The notes under the pieces are model-generated. The model did not search any database. It had not been told where the DNA came from and saw nothing but the letters and a program-made list of their open reading frames with translations. Shown piece by piece: positions 16,588-28,396 of a stretch of 64,000 bases of DNA. Source of the stretch: Aminobacter ciceronei (GTDB lineage Bacteria; Pseudomonadota; Alphaproteobacteria; Rhizobiales; Rhizobiaceae); NCBI RefSeq assembly GCF_014138625.1, contig NZ_JACJHY010000028.1, positions 34,397-98,396 on the forward strand, given 5' to 3'. The position numbers were made by a program, and so were the translations under genes. Positions within the stretch are counted from its first letter, which is position 1. Each line of letters opens with the position of its first letter.

Positions 16588-18023
16588 TGGCATTCAGGCT
16601 GCCGGCCATCATGAAGACGACCGCAGCGCGCCTTTCGGCGCTCTACCTCCTGCTTTTCGCCCTCTGCGCGGTGCTGCTTGTCTTCTACATGACGTCGCTG
16701 TCGGCACGCATGCTGATGGTCCAGACCCAGGAAACCATCAACGAAGAGGTCCAGGGCCTTGCCCGCGGCTACCAGCGCGGCGGCATCCCGGTGCTGGTAC
16801 GCGTGGTCGAGCAGCGTTCGCGCCAGCCCGGCGCCAACCTCTATCTGCTTGCCGACCCCAATGGCCAGATCCTGTCGGGCAACGTCCAGAGCATCCAGCC
16901 GGGCGTGCTGCAGCGCGAAGGCTGGACCGAACTGCCCTTTTCCTATGAGCGCTACGGCGAAGCTGCCGGCAGGCGCCAGTCTGCCGAGACGGAAACACCG
17001 ACCGAGGTCGGCCACAACGCCATCGCGGTGGTGCTGCGCCTGCCCAACCAGATGATCCTGATGGTCGGCCGCGACCTCGGCGAACCCGAACGATTCCGCG
17101 ACGTGATCCAGCGCTCGCTGATGCTGGCGCTGGCCATGATGGGTTTCGGCGCGCTGCTGATCTGGTATTTCGTCGGCCGCCGCGCCCTCAAGCACATCGA
17201 CGGCGTCTCGGAGGCCAGCCGCCGCATCATGGCCGGCGACCTCAGCGGCCGCCTGCCGGTGACAGGCGCCGGCGACGAATTCGACCGGCTCTCGGAAAAC
17301 CTCAATGCCATGCTGGCCCGCATCGCCCATCTCAATGATGGGCTGAAGCAGGTCTCCGACAACATCGCCCATGATTTGAAGACCCCGCTGACGCGCCTGC
17401 GCAACCGCGCCGAGGCGGCGCTGTCGGGCAAGAAGACCGGCGCCGATTATCGCGAGGCGCTCGAAGGCACCATTGCCGAGTCCGACCAGCTTATCCGCAC
17501 CTTCAACGCCATCCTGATGATCTCGCGCCTCGAGGCCGGCTACTCCGCCGAATCCACCGACAAGGTCGATCTCGCCGCCGTGGTTCACGACGTCGTCGAA
17601 CTGTACGAGCCGGTCGCCGAGGAACTGGGCGTTGGCTTAGAGTCGTCCGTCGCCGGTCCGGTCGTCGTCAACGGCAATCGCGAGCTGATCGCTCAGGCGC
17701 TGTCCAACATCATCGACAACGCCATCAAATACTCGGCTGGCGCGGTCGAAAAGCCGCATGTCGGCGTCACCCTGCAGCGCGACGGCGACGAAGTCAGGCT
17801 GCAGGTGTCGGACAACGGCCTCGGCATTCCAGACGAAGGCGATCGGGCGCGCGCCATCGAACGCTTCGTGCGGCTGGAAAAGAGCCGCTCGCAGCCGGGC
17901 TCGGGCCTCGGGCTCAGCCTCGCCAAGGCGGTGATGAAGTTTCACAATGGGCGGCTTGATCTTCTGCCCGGCAATCCCGGATTATCGGTCCTGATGGGCT
18001 TTCCCGGATCGAAGGACGCATAG
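16587..18023 (+). CDS. Membrane sensor histidine kinase
   Basis: A 478-residue kinase with two membrane spans (about residues 15-37 and 178-197) around a periplasmic sensor of about 140 residues. The HAMP linker RRIMAGDLSGRLP, phosphoacceptor His262 in NIAHDLKTPL, N-box ALSNIIDNAIKYS and ATP-lid motifs DNGLGIPDEG and GSGLGLSLAK follow. The stop of the preceding regulator overlaps the ATG (TGATG), so the two are one cognate pair. glnE begins with no gap after the stop. The signal is unknown. Confidence 0.9.
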   Translation: MAFRLPAIMKTTAARLSALYLLLFALCAVLLVFYMTSLSARMLMVQTQETINEEVQGLARGYQRGGIPVLVRVVEQRSRQPGANLYLLADPNGQILSGNVQSIQPGVLQREGWTELPFSYERYGEAAGRRQSAETETPTEVGHNAIAVVLRLPNQMILMVGRDLGEPERFRDVIQRSLMLALAMMGFGALLIWYFVGRRALKHIDGVSEASRRIMAGDLSGRLPVTGAGDEFDRLSENLNAMLARIAHLNDGLKQVSDNIAHDLKTPLTRLRNRAEAALSGKKTGADYREALEGTIAESDQLIRTFNAILMISRLEAGYSAESTDKVDLAAVVHDVVELYEPVAEELGVGLESSVAGPVVVNGNRELIAQALSNIIDNAIKYSAGAVEKPHVGVTLQRDGDEVRLQVSDNGLGIPDEGDRARAIERFVRLEKSRSQPGSGLGLSLAKAVMKFHNGRLDLLPGNPGLSVLMGFPGSKDA

Positions 18024-20987
18024 ATGAAGATCGAGGCCGCCAAGAAGACAGCGATCGAGTGGCGCCTGGAGCCGGTAAGCACCGTCGCCCCGCTCGATCC
18101 GGCACGCGCGCAAGACGAGCTGGCGGAGTTTGCCGGCACGGCCAAGGAGGAGGGGCTCGACCGTCTGGCCACGTTCCTCAAGGCGAAAGGCCCGGCCCAG
18201 TCCTTTCTCGCTGCCGTCTTCGATCTTTCCGAATTCATGCGCGACAGCGCCCGACGCCAGCCGGAGATGCTGGACAGGCTGTTCGACCAGACTATCGAAC
18301 AGCGGCTTTCAGACATCGGCATCGCGATTGCCGCTATCCCGTTCGAGGACCGCATCGCCGAAAACGCCCTGATGATGCGCTTGCGCCGGCTCAAGGGCGA
18401 GGCGCATTTCCTGATTGCGCTTGCCGACCTGTCGGGCGAGGCGAGTGCAGCGGATAGCGTGCGCCGGCTGAGCGACCTGGCCGACCTGTGCACCGGTGCG
18501 GCGGTAAATTTCCTGCTCCGCGACGCCCATGGCCAGGGCAAGCTCAAGCTGCCCGATCCCGAAAACCCGACTGTCGGCTCCGGCTGGATCCTGCTCGGCA
18601 TGGGCAAGCTCGGCGCCCATGAGCTGAATTTCTCTTCCGACATCGACCTTGTGGTGTTCTTCGACCCCGAGGCGCCGGCGATTGCCGACCCGTATGAAGC
18701 AACGGAGCTGTTCGCGCGGCTCACCCGGCGGCTTGTCCGCATCCTGCAGGACCGCACCGAGCACGGTTATGTCTTCCGCACCGATTTGCGCCTGCGTCCC
18801 GATCCCGGCTCGACGCCGCTCGCCATTCCGGTCCTGGCCGCGCTGCATTACTACGAGAGCCGCGGCCAGAACTGGGAACGCGCCGCGATGATCAAGGCGC
18901 GTCCGGTGGCGGGCGACATCGCAGCCGGCGAGGCCTTCCTCAAGGAGCTCCAGCCTTATGTCTGGCGCAAATACATGGATTACGCGGCGATCGCCGACGT
19001 CCATTCGATCAAGCGCCAGATCCACGCCCACAAGGGCCATGGCGAGGTCGCGGTCAAGGGCCACAACGTCAAGCTCGGCCGCGGCGGCATCCGCGAGATC
19101 GAGTTCTTCGTCCAGACCCAGCAGCTGATCGCCGGCGGCCGCTTCCCTGAATTGCGCGGCAAGGCGACGGTGCCGATGCTGACGCAGCTTGCCTTGCGCG
19201 GCTGGATTACGCCCGAGGCGCGCGACGCGCTCGAACGGCAGTACTGGTTCCTGCGCAGCGTCGAGCACGCCATCCAGATGGTCGCCGACGAGCAGACCCA
19301 CATGCTGCCGGAGGACGACGAAGGCCTCCAGCGCATCGCCCATATGCTCGGCTTTGCCGATGCGGATGCCTTCTCCAAGGCGTTTCGCGCTTCGCTGCAG
19401 GAGGTCGAGCGCCATTATGCAGCGCTGTTCGAGGCGGCACCCGAACTCTCTTCCGGCGTCGGCAATCTGGTCTTCACCGGCGACGTCGACGATCCCGACA
19501 CGTTGCACACGTTGCGCCAGCTGGGTTTCCAGCGCCCCTCCGACATCTGCCGCGTCATCCGCAGCTGGCACTTCGGCCGCTACCGCGCCACCCAGTCAGC
19601 CGAGGCGCGCGAACGCCTGACCGAACTGACGCCGGCACTGCTCGAAGCCTTCGGCAAGACCCGCCGCGCCGACGAGGCGCTGATGCGTTTCGACGAGTTC
19701 CTCGCCGGCCTGCCGGCGGGCATCCAGCTGTTTTCACTGCTCCAGTCCAATCCGGCCCTGCTCAAACTGCTAGCCACAATCATGGGCGCAGCCCCCCGGC
19801 TGGCCGGCATCATCACCCGCCGGCCGCATGTCTTCGATGGCCTGCTCGACCCGGCATTGCTGTCCGAACTGCCCGACCGCGCCTATCTTGCCGCGCGTCT
19901 GGCGGCCTTCCTCGAAAGCACCCGGCTCTATGAGGAGGTGCTCGATCGCCTGCGCATCTTCGCCGCCGAGCAGAAATTCCTGATCGGCGTGCGCCTGCTC
20001 GCCGGCGCGATCGACTCCGCCCGTGCCGGCAAGGCTTTTTCCGATCTCGCCGACCTGACGGTCGGAGCGGCGCTCGAGGCCGTCGAGGCCGAATTCGCCC
20101 GCCGCCACGGCAAGGTTGCCGGCGGCAGGGTGGCGATCCTCGGCATGGGCAAGCTCGGCAGCCGCGAACTGACCGCCGGCTCCGACGTCGACCTGATCCT
20201 GCTTTACGACCACAGCGAGACCGCGGAGGAGTCCGACGGCGACAAGCCGATGGCGCCGTCGCATTATTTCTCGCGTATGACCCAGCGCCTGATCGCTGCG
20301 GTGTCCGCGCCGACGGCCGAAGGCGTGCTTTATGAGCTCGACCTCCGGCTGCGCCCCTCTGGCAACAAGGGGCCGGTGGCCACCCATATCGACTCATTCC
20401 GCAAATATCAGCGCGGCGAAGCCTGGACCTGGGAGCATATGGCGCTGACCCGCGCCCGCCCGATCGCCGGCGACGCCTCGCTCTGCACCGAGGTCGAAGC
20501 CGAGGTCGCGGCCATCATCTCCTTGCCGCGTGATGCCGCCAAGGTGATGACCGAGGCCCGCGAGATGCGTGAGATGATCGAGGACGAAAAGCCGCCGCAC
20601 GATCTCTGGGACATCAAGCTTGTGCCCGGCGGGCTGATCGACCTGGAATTCATCGCTCAGGTCGCGGTCCTGACCGGCCGGATCGAGGGCCAAGGCCACG
20701 CCACCGGAACGGCCGAGACGCTGCACCGGCTTGCGCCTGGCTTTGCCGATGCGCAGGTACGGCAGGATCTCATCGATGCCTACGGGCTCTATCAGGCGAT
20801 CACGCAGATGACGAGGCTGTGTCTCACCGGTGCGTTCGAGCGGAACGACGTTCCGCCGGGATTGTCGGACCTTTTGCTTGCGGCAACCGACCTTCCCGAT
20901 TTCAGCGTGCTGGAGGCACATCTCAAGGAGACGTCGCAAAAGGTCAGGGGCCACTTTGACCTTCTGCTCCGTGCGAAGGGCAAATGA
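18024..20987 (+). CDS. glnE: Glutamine synthetase adenylyltransferase/deadenylylase GlnE
   Basis: GlnE adjusts nitrogen assimilation by adding AMP to, or removing it from, glutamine synthetase, under control of PII and glutamine. The product has 987 residues, normal for rhizobia. It holds two nucleotidyltransferase domains: the deadenylylase near residues 190-250 (GMGKLGAHELNFSSDIDLVV) and the adenylylase near 710-780 (GMGKLGSRELTAGSDVDLIL). Each carries the metal-binding D-x-D and is followed by a helical PII-uridylyltransferase-like domain. The ATG follows the kinase stop immediately, so expression is presumably linked to the two-component genes. Confidence 0.96.
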   Translation: MKIEAAKKTAIEWRLEPVSTVAPLDPARAQDELAEFAGTAKEEGLDRLATFLKAKGPAQSFLAAVFDLSEFMRDSARRQPEMLDRLFDQTIEQRLSDIGIAIAAIPFEDRIAENALMMRLRRLKGEAHFLIALADLSGEASAADSVRRLSDLADLCTGAAVNFLLRDAHGQGKLKLPDPENPTVGSGWILLGMGKLGAHELNFSSDIDLVVFFDPEAPAIADPYEATELFARLTRRLVRILQDRTEHGYVFRTDLRLRPDPGSTPLAIPVLAALHYYESRGQNWERAAMIKARPVAGDIAAGEAFLKELQPYVWRKYMDYAAIADVHSIKRQIHAHKGHGEVAVKGHNVKLGRGGIREIEFFVQTQQLIAGGRFPELRGKATVPMLTQLALRGWITPEARDALERQYWFLRSVEHAIQMVADEQTHMLPEDDEGLQRIAHMLGFADADAFSKAFRASLQEVERHYAALFEAAPELSSGVGNLVFTGDVDDPDTLHTLRQLGFQRPSDICRVIRSWHFGRYRATQSAEARERLTELTPALLEAFGKTRRADEALMRFDEFLAGLPAGIQLFSLLQSNPALLKLLATIMGAAPRLAGIITRRPHVFDGLLDPALLSELPDRAYLAARLAAFLESTRLYEEVLDRLRIFAAEQKFLIGVRLLAGAIDSARAGKAFSDLADLTVGAALEAVEAEFARRHGKVAGGRVAILGMGKLGSRELTAGSDVDLILLYDHSETAEESDGDKPMAPSHYFSRMTQRLIAAVSAPTAEGVLYELDLRLRPSGNKGPVATHIDSFRKYQRGEAWTWEHMALTRARPIAGDASLCTEVEAEVAAIISLPRDAAKVMTEAREMREMIEDEKPPHDLWDIKLVPGGLIDLEFIAQVAVLTGRIEGQGHATGTAETLHRLAPGFADAQVRQDLIDAYGLYQAITQMTRLCLTGAFERNDVPPGLSDLLLAATDLPDFSVLEAHLKETSQKVRGHFDLLLRAKGK

Positions 20988-21053
20988 GGCGATGGGACGC
21001 CGCATGAGCACTTCGATCAGCATCGGGGGTGTCGATGCAACAGGAGAAACCCC

Positions 21054-21506
21054 ATGAACACGTCAACAAGGATCGCGATCGCCTTTCTCGCCCTCGCGGG
21101 CACGGCCGGAACCTCAGCCTTTGCCGCCAACGGGCAAGGGCCGCGCGGCCAGAACATGAAGCCTGAGATGCGCTTCGAAAGGGCCGATGCCGACAAGAGC
21201 GGCGACGTCACCTTCGAGGAGTTCGCGGCCGCCATGAACAACCGGCTGCTGGACGCCGATGAGAACACCGACGGCAAGATCACCGTTGCCGAGGTGGCGG
21301 ACCAGATCCAGCGTATGCGCGCCGAGCGCATGGCCGCGCGCCTGATCAAGCGCTTCGACGCCAATGGCGATGGCGAGCTGACCAAGGCCGAGATCGAAGG
21401 GCGCCAGAAGAAGCTGTTTGCGCTGCTCGACCGCAATGACGACGGCAAGATCGTCAAGGACGAGATGCCGGTTCGCGGCTGGCATGGCCGCGACGGCAAG
21501 CGCTGA
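21054..21506 (+). CDS. Secreted EF-hand protein
   Basis: A 150-residue exported protein with a signal peptide (MNTSTRIAIAFLALAGTAG) and four EF-hand calcium loops: DADKSGDVTFEE, DADENTDGKITV, DANGDGELTKAE and DRNDDGKIVKDE. All keep the acidic 1, 3, 5 and 12 positions or close substitutes. It probably binds calcium in the periplasm; no enzymatic domain is present. The ribosome binding site AGGAGA is well placed, and a strong terminator follows the stop, so the gene is probably its own transcription unit. Confidence 0.88.
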   Translation: MNTSTRIAIAFLALAGTAGTSAFAANGQGPRGQNMKPEMRFERADADKSGDVTFEEFAAAMNNRLLDADENTDGKITVAEVADQIQRMRAERMAARLIKRFDANGDGELTKAEIEGRQKKLFALLDRNDDGKIVKDEMPVRGWHGRDGKR

Positions 21507-21530
21507 CGTCGACGCTTGACCTGAGCTGAG

Positions 21531-21568
21531 AAACCTCCCGGAGATTGCCTCTCCGGGAGGTTTTGTTT
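21531..21568 (+). terminator. Intrinsic terminator after the EF-hand gene
   Basis: A perfect 14-bp stem, AAACCTCCCGGAGA (21531-21544) with TCTCCGGGAGGTTT (21550-21563), has a 5-base loop and is followed by TTGTTTT. It begins 25 bases after the EF-hand stop codon. Confidence 0.92.
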
Positions 21569-21644
21569 TGTCCGGACACGGCTTCGCGCAACCTTGTCGC
21601 AATCAAGCCGGCCTCTGCTTGCCTCCTGCACAGGAGGACCCGTC

Positions 21645-23033
21645 ATGGGCTGGATCGCCGCCATTCTCTCGATGTTCATTGTTACCGGCGCCTTGGCGCA
21701 ATCGGCCTTGCCGCCGACGCCGGCGGGCAAGGTGCTGGCCGAACTGCTGGAGGCGTTCAACAGCGGCGATGCGGCCAAGGCCGAGGCATTCGACCGCGCC
21801 TATCGGCCCAGCGACCCGATCGCCGGCATGGCTGTCTTGCGCGCCCAGACGGGCGGCTTCGAACTGGTCAAGGTCGAGACCAGCGACGCCACCGCGCTCA
21901 CCGCCATTCTCCGGGAAAAGGCCGGCGACCGCTTTGCCCGGTTGCAGCTGTCGTTGAGCGACGGCTCGGAACACAAACTGACGGGCTTTCGCCTCGACCC
22001 GGTGGCGCCGCCGGCTGGTCTGGGCCCCAAGCGCCTGTCCTTGACGGAGGCGCTCGCAGCACTTGTCAAACGCCAGGACGAGGCGACTGTTGCCGACAGC
22101 TTTTCCGGCGCGGTGCTGGTCGCCAGGGACGGCAAGGTCGTGCTGGAGAAAGCCTGGGGTCTGGCCGACCGCGAGCGCAGCCTGCCGGTGACGGTCGATA
22201 CCAGATTCCGCATCGGCTCGATGAACAAGATGTTCACTGCGGTGGCAATCCTGCAGCTCGTCGAAGCCGGCAGGCTCGGCCTCGACGACCCGGTCGGCAA
22301 ACATCTCAGCGACTATCCCGACAAGGACATTGCCCGGAAGGTCACCGTTCGCCATTTGCTGACCCACACCGGCGGCACCGGAGATATCTTCGGTCCCGAA
22401 TTCGACCGTAACCGGCTCAAGCTCAAAGCTGTTGCCGACTACATCGCGCTCTATGGTACGCGCGCCCCGCTGTTTGCGCCCGGCACCACGCAGCGTTATT
22501 CGAACTACGGCTTCATCCTGCTCGGCGCCTTGATCGAGAAGGTCAGCGGGGTGAGTTATGACGACTATGTCGAGAAGAACGTTTTCGAGCCGTCCGGCAT
22601 GACATCGACGGGCTCTTTGCCGGAAAGCGAGACTGTCCCCGGTCGCGCGACCGGCTATCTCAATGAAGGCGGCAGGCTTGCGCCCAACACGGCCACGCTG
22701 CCCTGGCGCGGAACCCCGGCCGGCGGCGGCTATTCGACCGTCGGCGACCTCTGGCGTTTCGTCGACGCGCTGCAGACGGGCAGGCTGATCTCGAAGAACA
22801 TGCTCGATCAGGCGACCAGCACGCAGGTCCAGATGTTCGGCCTTGGCTTCGCGGTTGTCGGCGAGGGCAACTGGAAGGGGTTTGGCCACAATGGCGGCGC
22901 GCCGGGCATGAGCGGGGACCTGCATGTGTTCCCCAAGCTGGGTTATGTGCTGGTGTCCTTGTCCAATCTCGATCCGCCTGCCAGCACACGGCCGCTGGAG
23001 TTCATCGAGGCGCGGTTGCCTGAAATGCCGTGA
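21645..23033 (+). CDS. Secreted serine hydrolase of the beta-lactamase/DD-peptidase fold
   Basis: The product is 462 residues with a signal peptide (MGWIAAILSMFIVTGALAQ). An N-terminal region of about 110 residues, resembling a small SnoaL/NTF2-like accessory domain, precedes a class C beta-lactamase-type domain. The nucleophile Ser192 and Lys195 are in GSMNKMF, the second motif is YSN in QRYSNYGF, and the third is HNG in GHNGGAPG. Such proteins are esterases, peptidases or lactamases; substrate cannot be told. ATG 21645 was chosen for the CAGGAGGA ribosome binding site eight bases upstream. Confidence 0.87.
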   Translation: MGWIAAILSMFIVTGALAQSALPPTPAGKVLAELLEAFNSGDAAKAEAFDRAYRPSDPIAGMAVLRAQTGGFELVKVETSDATALTAILREKAGDRFARLQLSLSDGSEHKLTGFRLDPVAPPAGLGPKRLSLTEALAALVKRQDEATVADSFSGAVLVARDGKVVLEKAWGLADRERSLPVTVDTRFRIGSMNKMFTAVAILQLVEAGRLGLDDPVGKHLSDYPDKDIARKVTVRHLLTHTGGTGDIFGPEFDRNRLKLKAVADYIALYGTRAPLFAPGTTQRYSNYGFILLGALIEKVSGVSYDDYVEKNVFEPSGMTSTGSLPESETVPGRATGYLNEGGRLAPNTATLPWRGTPAGGGYSTVGDLWRFVDALQTGRLISKNMLDQATSTQVQMFGLGFAVVGEGNWKGFGHNGGAPGMSGDLHVFPKLGYVLVSLSNLDPPASTRPLEFIEARLPEMP

Positions 23034-23036
23034 TGC

Positions 23037-25367
<2,331 letters not shown>

Positions 25368-25540
25368 AAATGGCTCCCCAAATCCCGTTTCCTGGTAACT
25401 CGATGCGGAATACGCCGAACATCCGAATCGTCACTAAAGAATCAAAGCTGATTCGCCTTGTCCAGTGGCCGGCGCGAAAAAGATTAAAGTTCGACTAAAA
25501 GCCTGACGAATTGGCGGCGTGGTAGCGCGCAAATGAAAGC

Positions 25541-25566
25541 GGCGGCCCCCGGTGTCGGAAGCCGCC
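25541..25566 (-). terminator. Possible weak terminator after pepN
   Basis: GGCGGC (25541-25546) and GCCGCC (25561-25566) form a 6-bp stem located 36 bases beyond the pepN stop. On the minus strand it is followed by a short T-containing stretch (GCTTTCATTT), so termination may be weak. Confidence 0.35.
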
Positions 25567-25601
25567 TCATTTCGGGCGATGTCGGTGGCAAGCCGGCCCG
25601 G

Positions 25602-28247
25602 TCAGGCCAGCGTGCGCTCGATGATGTCGCGCAGGTCGGCCGACAGACCTTCCTTGGCCTGTATCGCCAGCAAGGCATCGCGGGCCTTGGCCTGGCGCTT
25701 CGGCTCGAGCGAACGCCACGACCGCAGTGCCGTTGCCAGCCGCGCCGCGACCTGCGGGTTGCGCTTTTCCACCGTCAGCACCGTCTCGGTGAAGAAGGTG
25801 TAGCCGGCGCCGTCGGCGCGGTGGAAGCCGGTCTGGTTGGCACTGGCAAAACCGCCGATCAGCGAGCGCACCCGGTTGGGATTGGCGATCGAGAAGGCCG
25901 GGTGTTCGGTCAGCGCCCGCACCGCATCGACCGCGCCGGCGCCCGGCGCCGTCGCCTGGATCATGAACCACTTGTCCATGACAAGCGGGTCGCCGCGATA
26001 GCGCTTGTCGAACTCGGCAAGTGCTGCCTTGGCTTCCGCGCTGCCGGCATGGCGATGTGCCAGCACGGCAAGGGCCGCAGCCCGGTCGGTCATGTTGGTG
26101 GCGGAAGCAAAATGTGCCGACGCGCGCTTGGCGCCATCGGGCAGGATCGCGAGATAGTCGAGCAGCGTGTTGCGCAGCGCCCGCCGTCCTGCGCTCGCCG
26201 CATCCGGCGAGAACGGACCTGACATCAGCAGCTCGTCGTAAAGCTGCGAAAAGACGCCTGCATTGGCTTCGGCGATGCTGCGTGCCAGCGCCTCGCGTCC
26301 GGCGAAGATGGCGTCGGGGTCGATGTTCTTGCCGATCTCGCGGGCAATGTCGGCCTCGCCGGGCAGAGCGAGCGCCAAAGCGCGGAAGGCATGCTCGAGC
26401 GTGTCGTCGACCGCGATGCGCCCGGCCAGTCCTGTCAGCTCGGCGCCGAATTTCGGCTGCTTGCCGCCGAGGAAGTTCCTGAATGCCGCGATGATCGCGT
26501 CGGTCAAAAGCGTGTTGAACGCCTGCCAGCGCGAGAATGCGTCGCTGTCATGGGAGGCAAGAAAGATCTGGTCTTCCGGCCGCTGCTCGATGCTCAGCGT
26601 GATCGGCGCCGAGAAGCCGCGATTGAGCGACAGCACCGGCCGCTCGGTGACGCCGGAGAAGGTCACGACATGCTTGCGCTTGCGCACATGGATGACGCCG
26701 TACTCGACCGTTGCGCCCTCGGCGCCGCCATAGGCCATGTCCTTGCCGTCGCTGCCGACCAGGCCGAAGGCGAGCGGGATGTGCATCAGCCGTTTGCGGC
26801 TTTCCGACGGTGTCGGCGGCACCGATTGCTCGACCTCGATGGTGAACTCGGCGGTGGCGGCGTTGTGCCGCGTCGTCACGCTCAGATTGGGCGTGCCGGC
26901 CTGGTGGTACCAGAGCGCGAACTGCGACAGGTCGCGGCCCGACACGTCCTCGAACACCTGGAGGAAATCCTCGATGGTCGCTGCGTCGCCGTCATGGCGC
27001 TCGAGATAGAGGTCCATGCCACGGCGGAAGGTTTCGGCGCCCAGGATGGTGCGGATCATGCGCACCACTTCCGAGCCTTTTTCGTAGACCGTCGGCGTGT
27101 AGAAGTTGTTGATCTCGCGATAACGCCTGGGGCGGACCGGGTGGGCCAGCGGCCCCTGGTCCTCGGGGAACTGGTGGGCGCGCAAGGTGCGCACTTCGGC
27201 GATGCGCTTGACCGGCCGCGAACGCTGGTCGGCGGAGAATTCATGGTCGCGGAAAACCGTCAGCCCTTCCTTGAGGCAGAGCTGGAACCAGTCGCGGCAA
27301 GTGATTCTGTTGCCTGTCCAATTGTGGAAATATTCATGCGCGATGATCGCCTCGATATTGGCGAAATCGATGTCCGTCGCGGTCTCTTCGTCGGCAAGCA
27401 CATATTTGTCGTTGAAGATGTTGAGGCCCTTGTTTTCCATCGCGCCCATATTGAAGTCGGACACGGCGACGATGTTGAACACGTCGAGGTCGTATTCGCA
27501 GCCGAACACCTCCTCGTCCCATGTCATCGAGCGGCGCAGCGCGTCCATGGCGTAGCCGGCCTGGTTCTCCTTGCCGTGCTCGACATAGATGCCGAGCTCC
27601 ACCTGCTTGCCCGAGGCGGTGACGAAGCGGTCCTTGATGCAGCCGAGATCGCCGGCGACCAGCGCGAAGAGATAGGACGGCTTGGGGAAGGGGTCGTGCC
27701 ACACGGCATAGTGCCAGCCGTCTTCGAGGTCGCCATGCTCGACCGGATTGCCGTTGGAGAGCAGCAGCGGCGCTTCGGTGCGCTGTGCCTCCATCCGCAC
27801 CGTATAGACCGAGAGGATGTCGGGCCGGTCGAGGAAATAGGTGATGCGGCGGAAGCCCTCGGCCTCGCACTGGGTGCAGTAGACATTGCTGGAGCGGTAG
27901 AGGCCCATCAACGCCTCGTTGCGCGACGGCGCCAGCTCGGTCTCGATCAGAAGCGTGAAGCGGCCGGATGCGGGCGGATTGTAGATGACCAGCCGGTCTG
28001 GCGTCGCGTCGAAATCGGCGGCATCGACGGCTTCGCCATCGATCTCGATGCGGCGCATGGTCAGGCCGTCGCCGTCGAGTTCGAGCTGCACCGGCTTGTC
28101 GATGCCGGCGCGCCGCTCGATCGTCAGCCGCGCCACCACCCTGGTGCTGTCTTCGCCGAGCCGGAAGTCGAGTTCGGTTCTCGGGATCAGGTAGTCGCTG
28201 GGCCGGTAGTCTTCGAGACGAAACACCTGTCCAGTATCAGTGCGCAT
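25602..28247 (-). CDS. pepN: Aminopeptidase N
   Basis: A zinc M1 aminopeptidase of 881 residues that trims N-terminal amino acids from peptides in the cytoplasm. The substrate-binding exopeptidase motif GAMEN is at 268-272, and the zinc site HEYFH has His304, Glu305 and His308, with the third ligand Glu327 in LKEGL. The length and the C-terminal helical domain match the E. coli PepN type rather than eukaryotic-like M1 enzymes. ATG 28247 gives the family start; a longer in-frame N-terminus is rich in Cys and Ser and was rejected. It is divergent from the gene at 28397. Confidence 0.95.
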   Translation of the reverse strand: MRTDTGQVFRLEDYRPSDYLIPRTELDFRLGEDSTRVVARLTIERRAGIDKPVQLELDGDGLTMRRIEIDGEAVDAADFDATPDRLVIYNPPASGRFTLLIETELAPSRNEALMGLYRSSNVYCTQCEAEGFRRITYFLDRPDILSVYTVRMEAQRTEAPLLLSNGNPVEHGDLEDGWHYAVWHDPFPKPSYLFALVAGDLGCIKDRFVTASGKQVELGIYVEHGKENQAGYAMDALRRSMTWDEEVFGCEYDLDVFNIVAVSDFNMGAMENKGLNIFNDKYVLADEETATDIDFANIEAIIAHEYFHNWTGNRITCRDWFQLCLKEGLTVFRDHEFSADQRSRPVKRIAEVRTLRAHQFPEDQGPLAHPVRPRRYREINNFYTPTVYEKGSEVVRMIRTILGAETFRRGMDLYLERHDGDAATIEDFLQVFEDVSGRDLSQFALWYHQAGTPNLSVTTRHNAATAEFTIEVEQSVPPTPSESRKRLMHIPLAFGLVGSDGKDMAYGGAEGATVEYGVIHVRKRKHVVTFSGVTERPVLSLNRGFSAPITLSIEQRPEDQIFLASHDSDAFSRWQAFNTLLTDAIIAAFRNFLGGKQPKFGAELTGLAGRIAVDDTLEHAFRALALALPGEADIAREIGKNIDPDAIFAGREALARSIAEANAGVFSQLYDELLMSGPFSPDAASAGRRALRNTLLDYLAILPDGAKRASAHFASATNMTDRAAALAVLAHRHAGSAEAKAALAEFDKRYRGDPLVMDKWFMIQATAPGAGAVDAVRALTEHPAFSIANPNRVRSLIGGFASANQTGFHRADGAGYTFFTETVLTVEKRNPQVAARLATALRSWRSLEPKRQAKARDALLAIQAKEGLSADLRDIIERTLA

Positions 28248-28396
28248 GTGATGGCCTTCCTGTCGACTTCCGGATGCTGGCCGCAGGTTGGTAGAATAAA
28301 TATGCGGCCGCTGCTCTTTACACGAAACGCCCCCTCGGCAAAACTGTCCGGGACCGCACATTCGCTGCGCTCCCCACCAATCCTCACGAGGCAGAT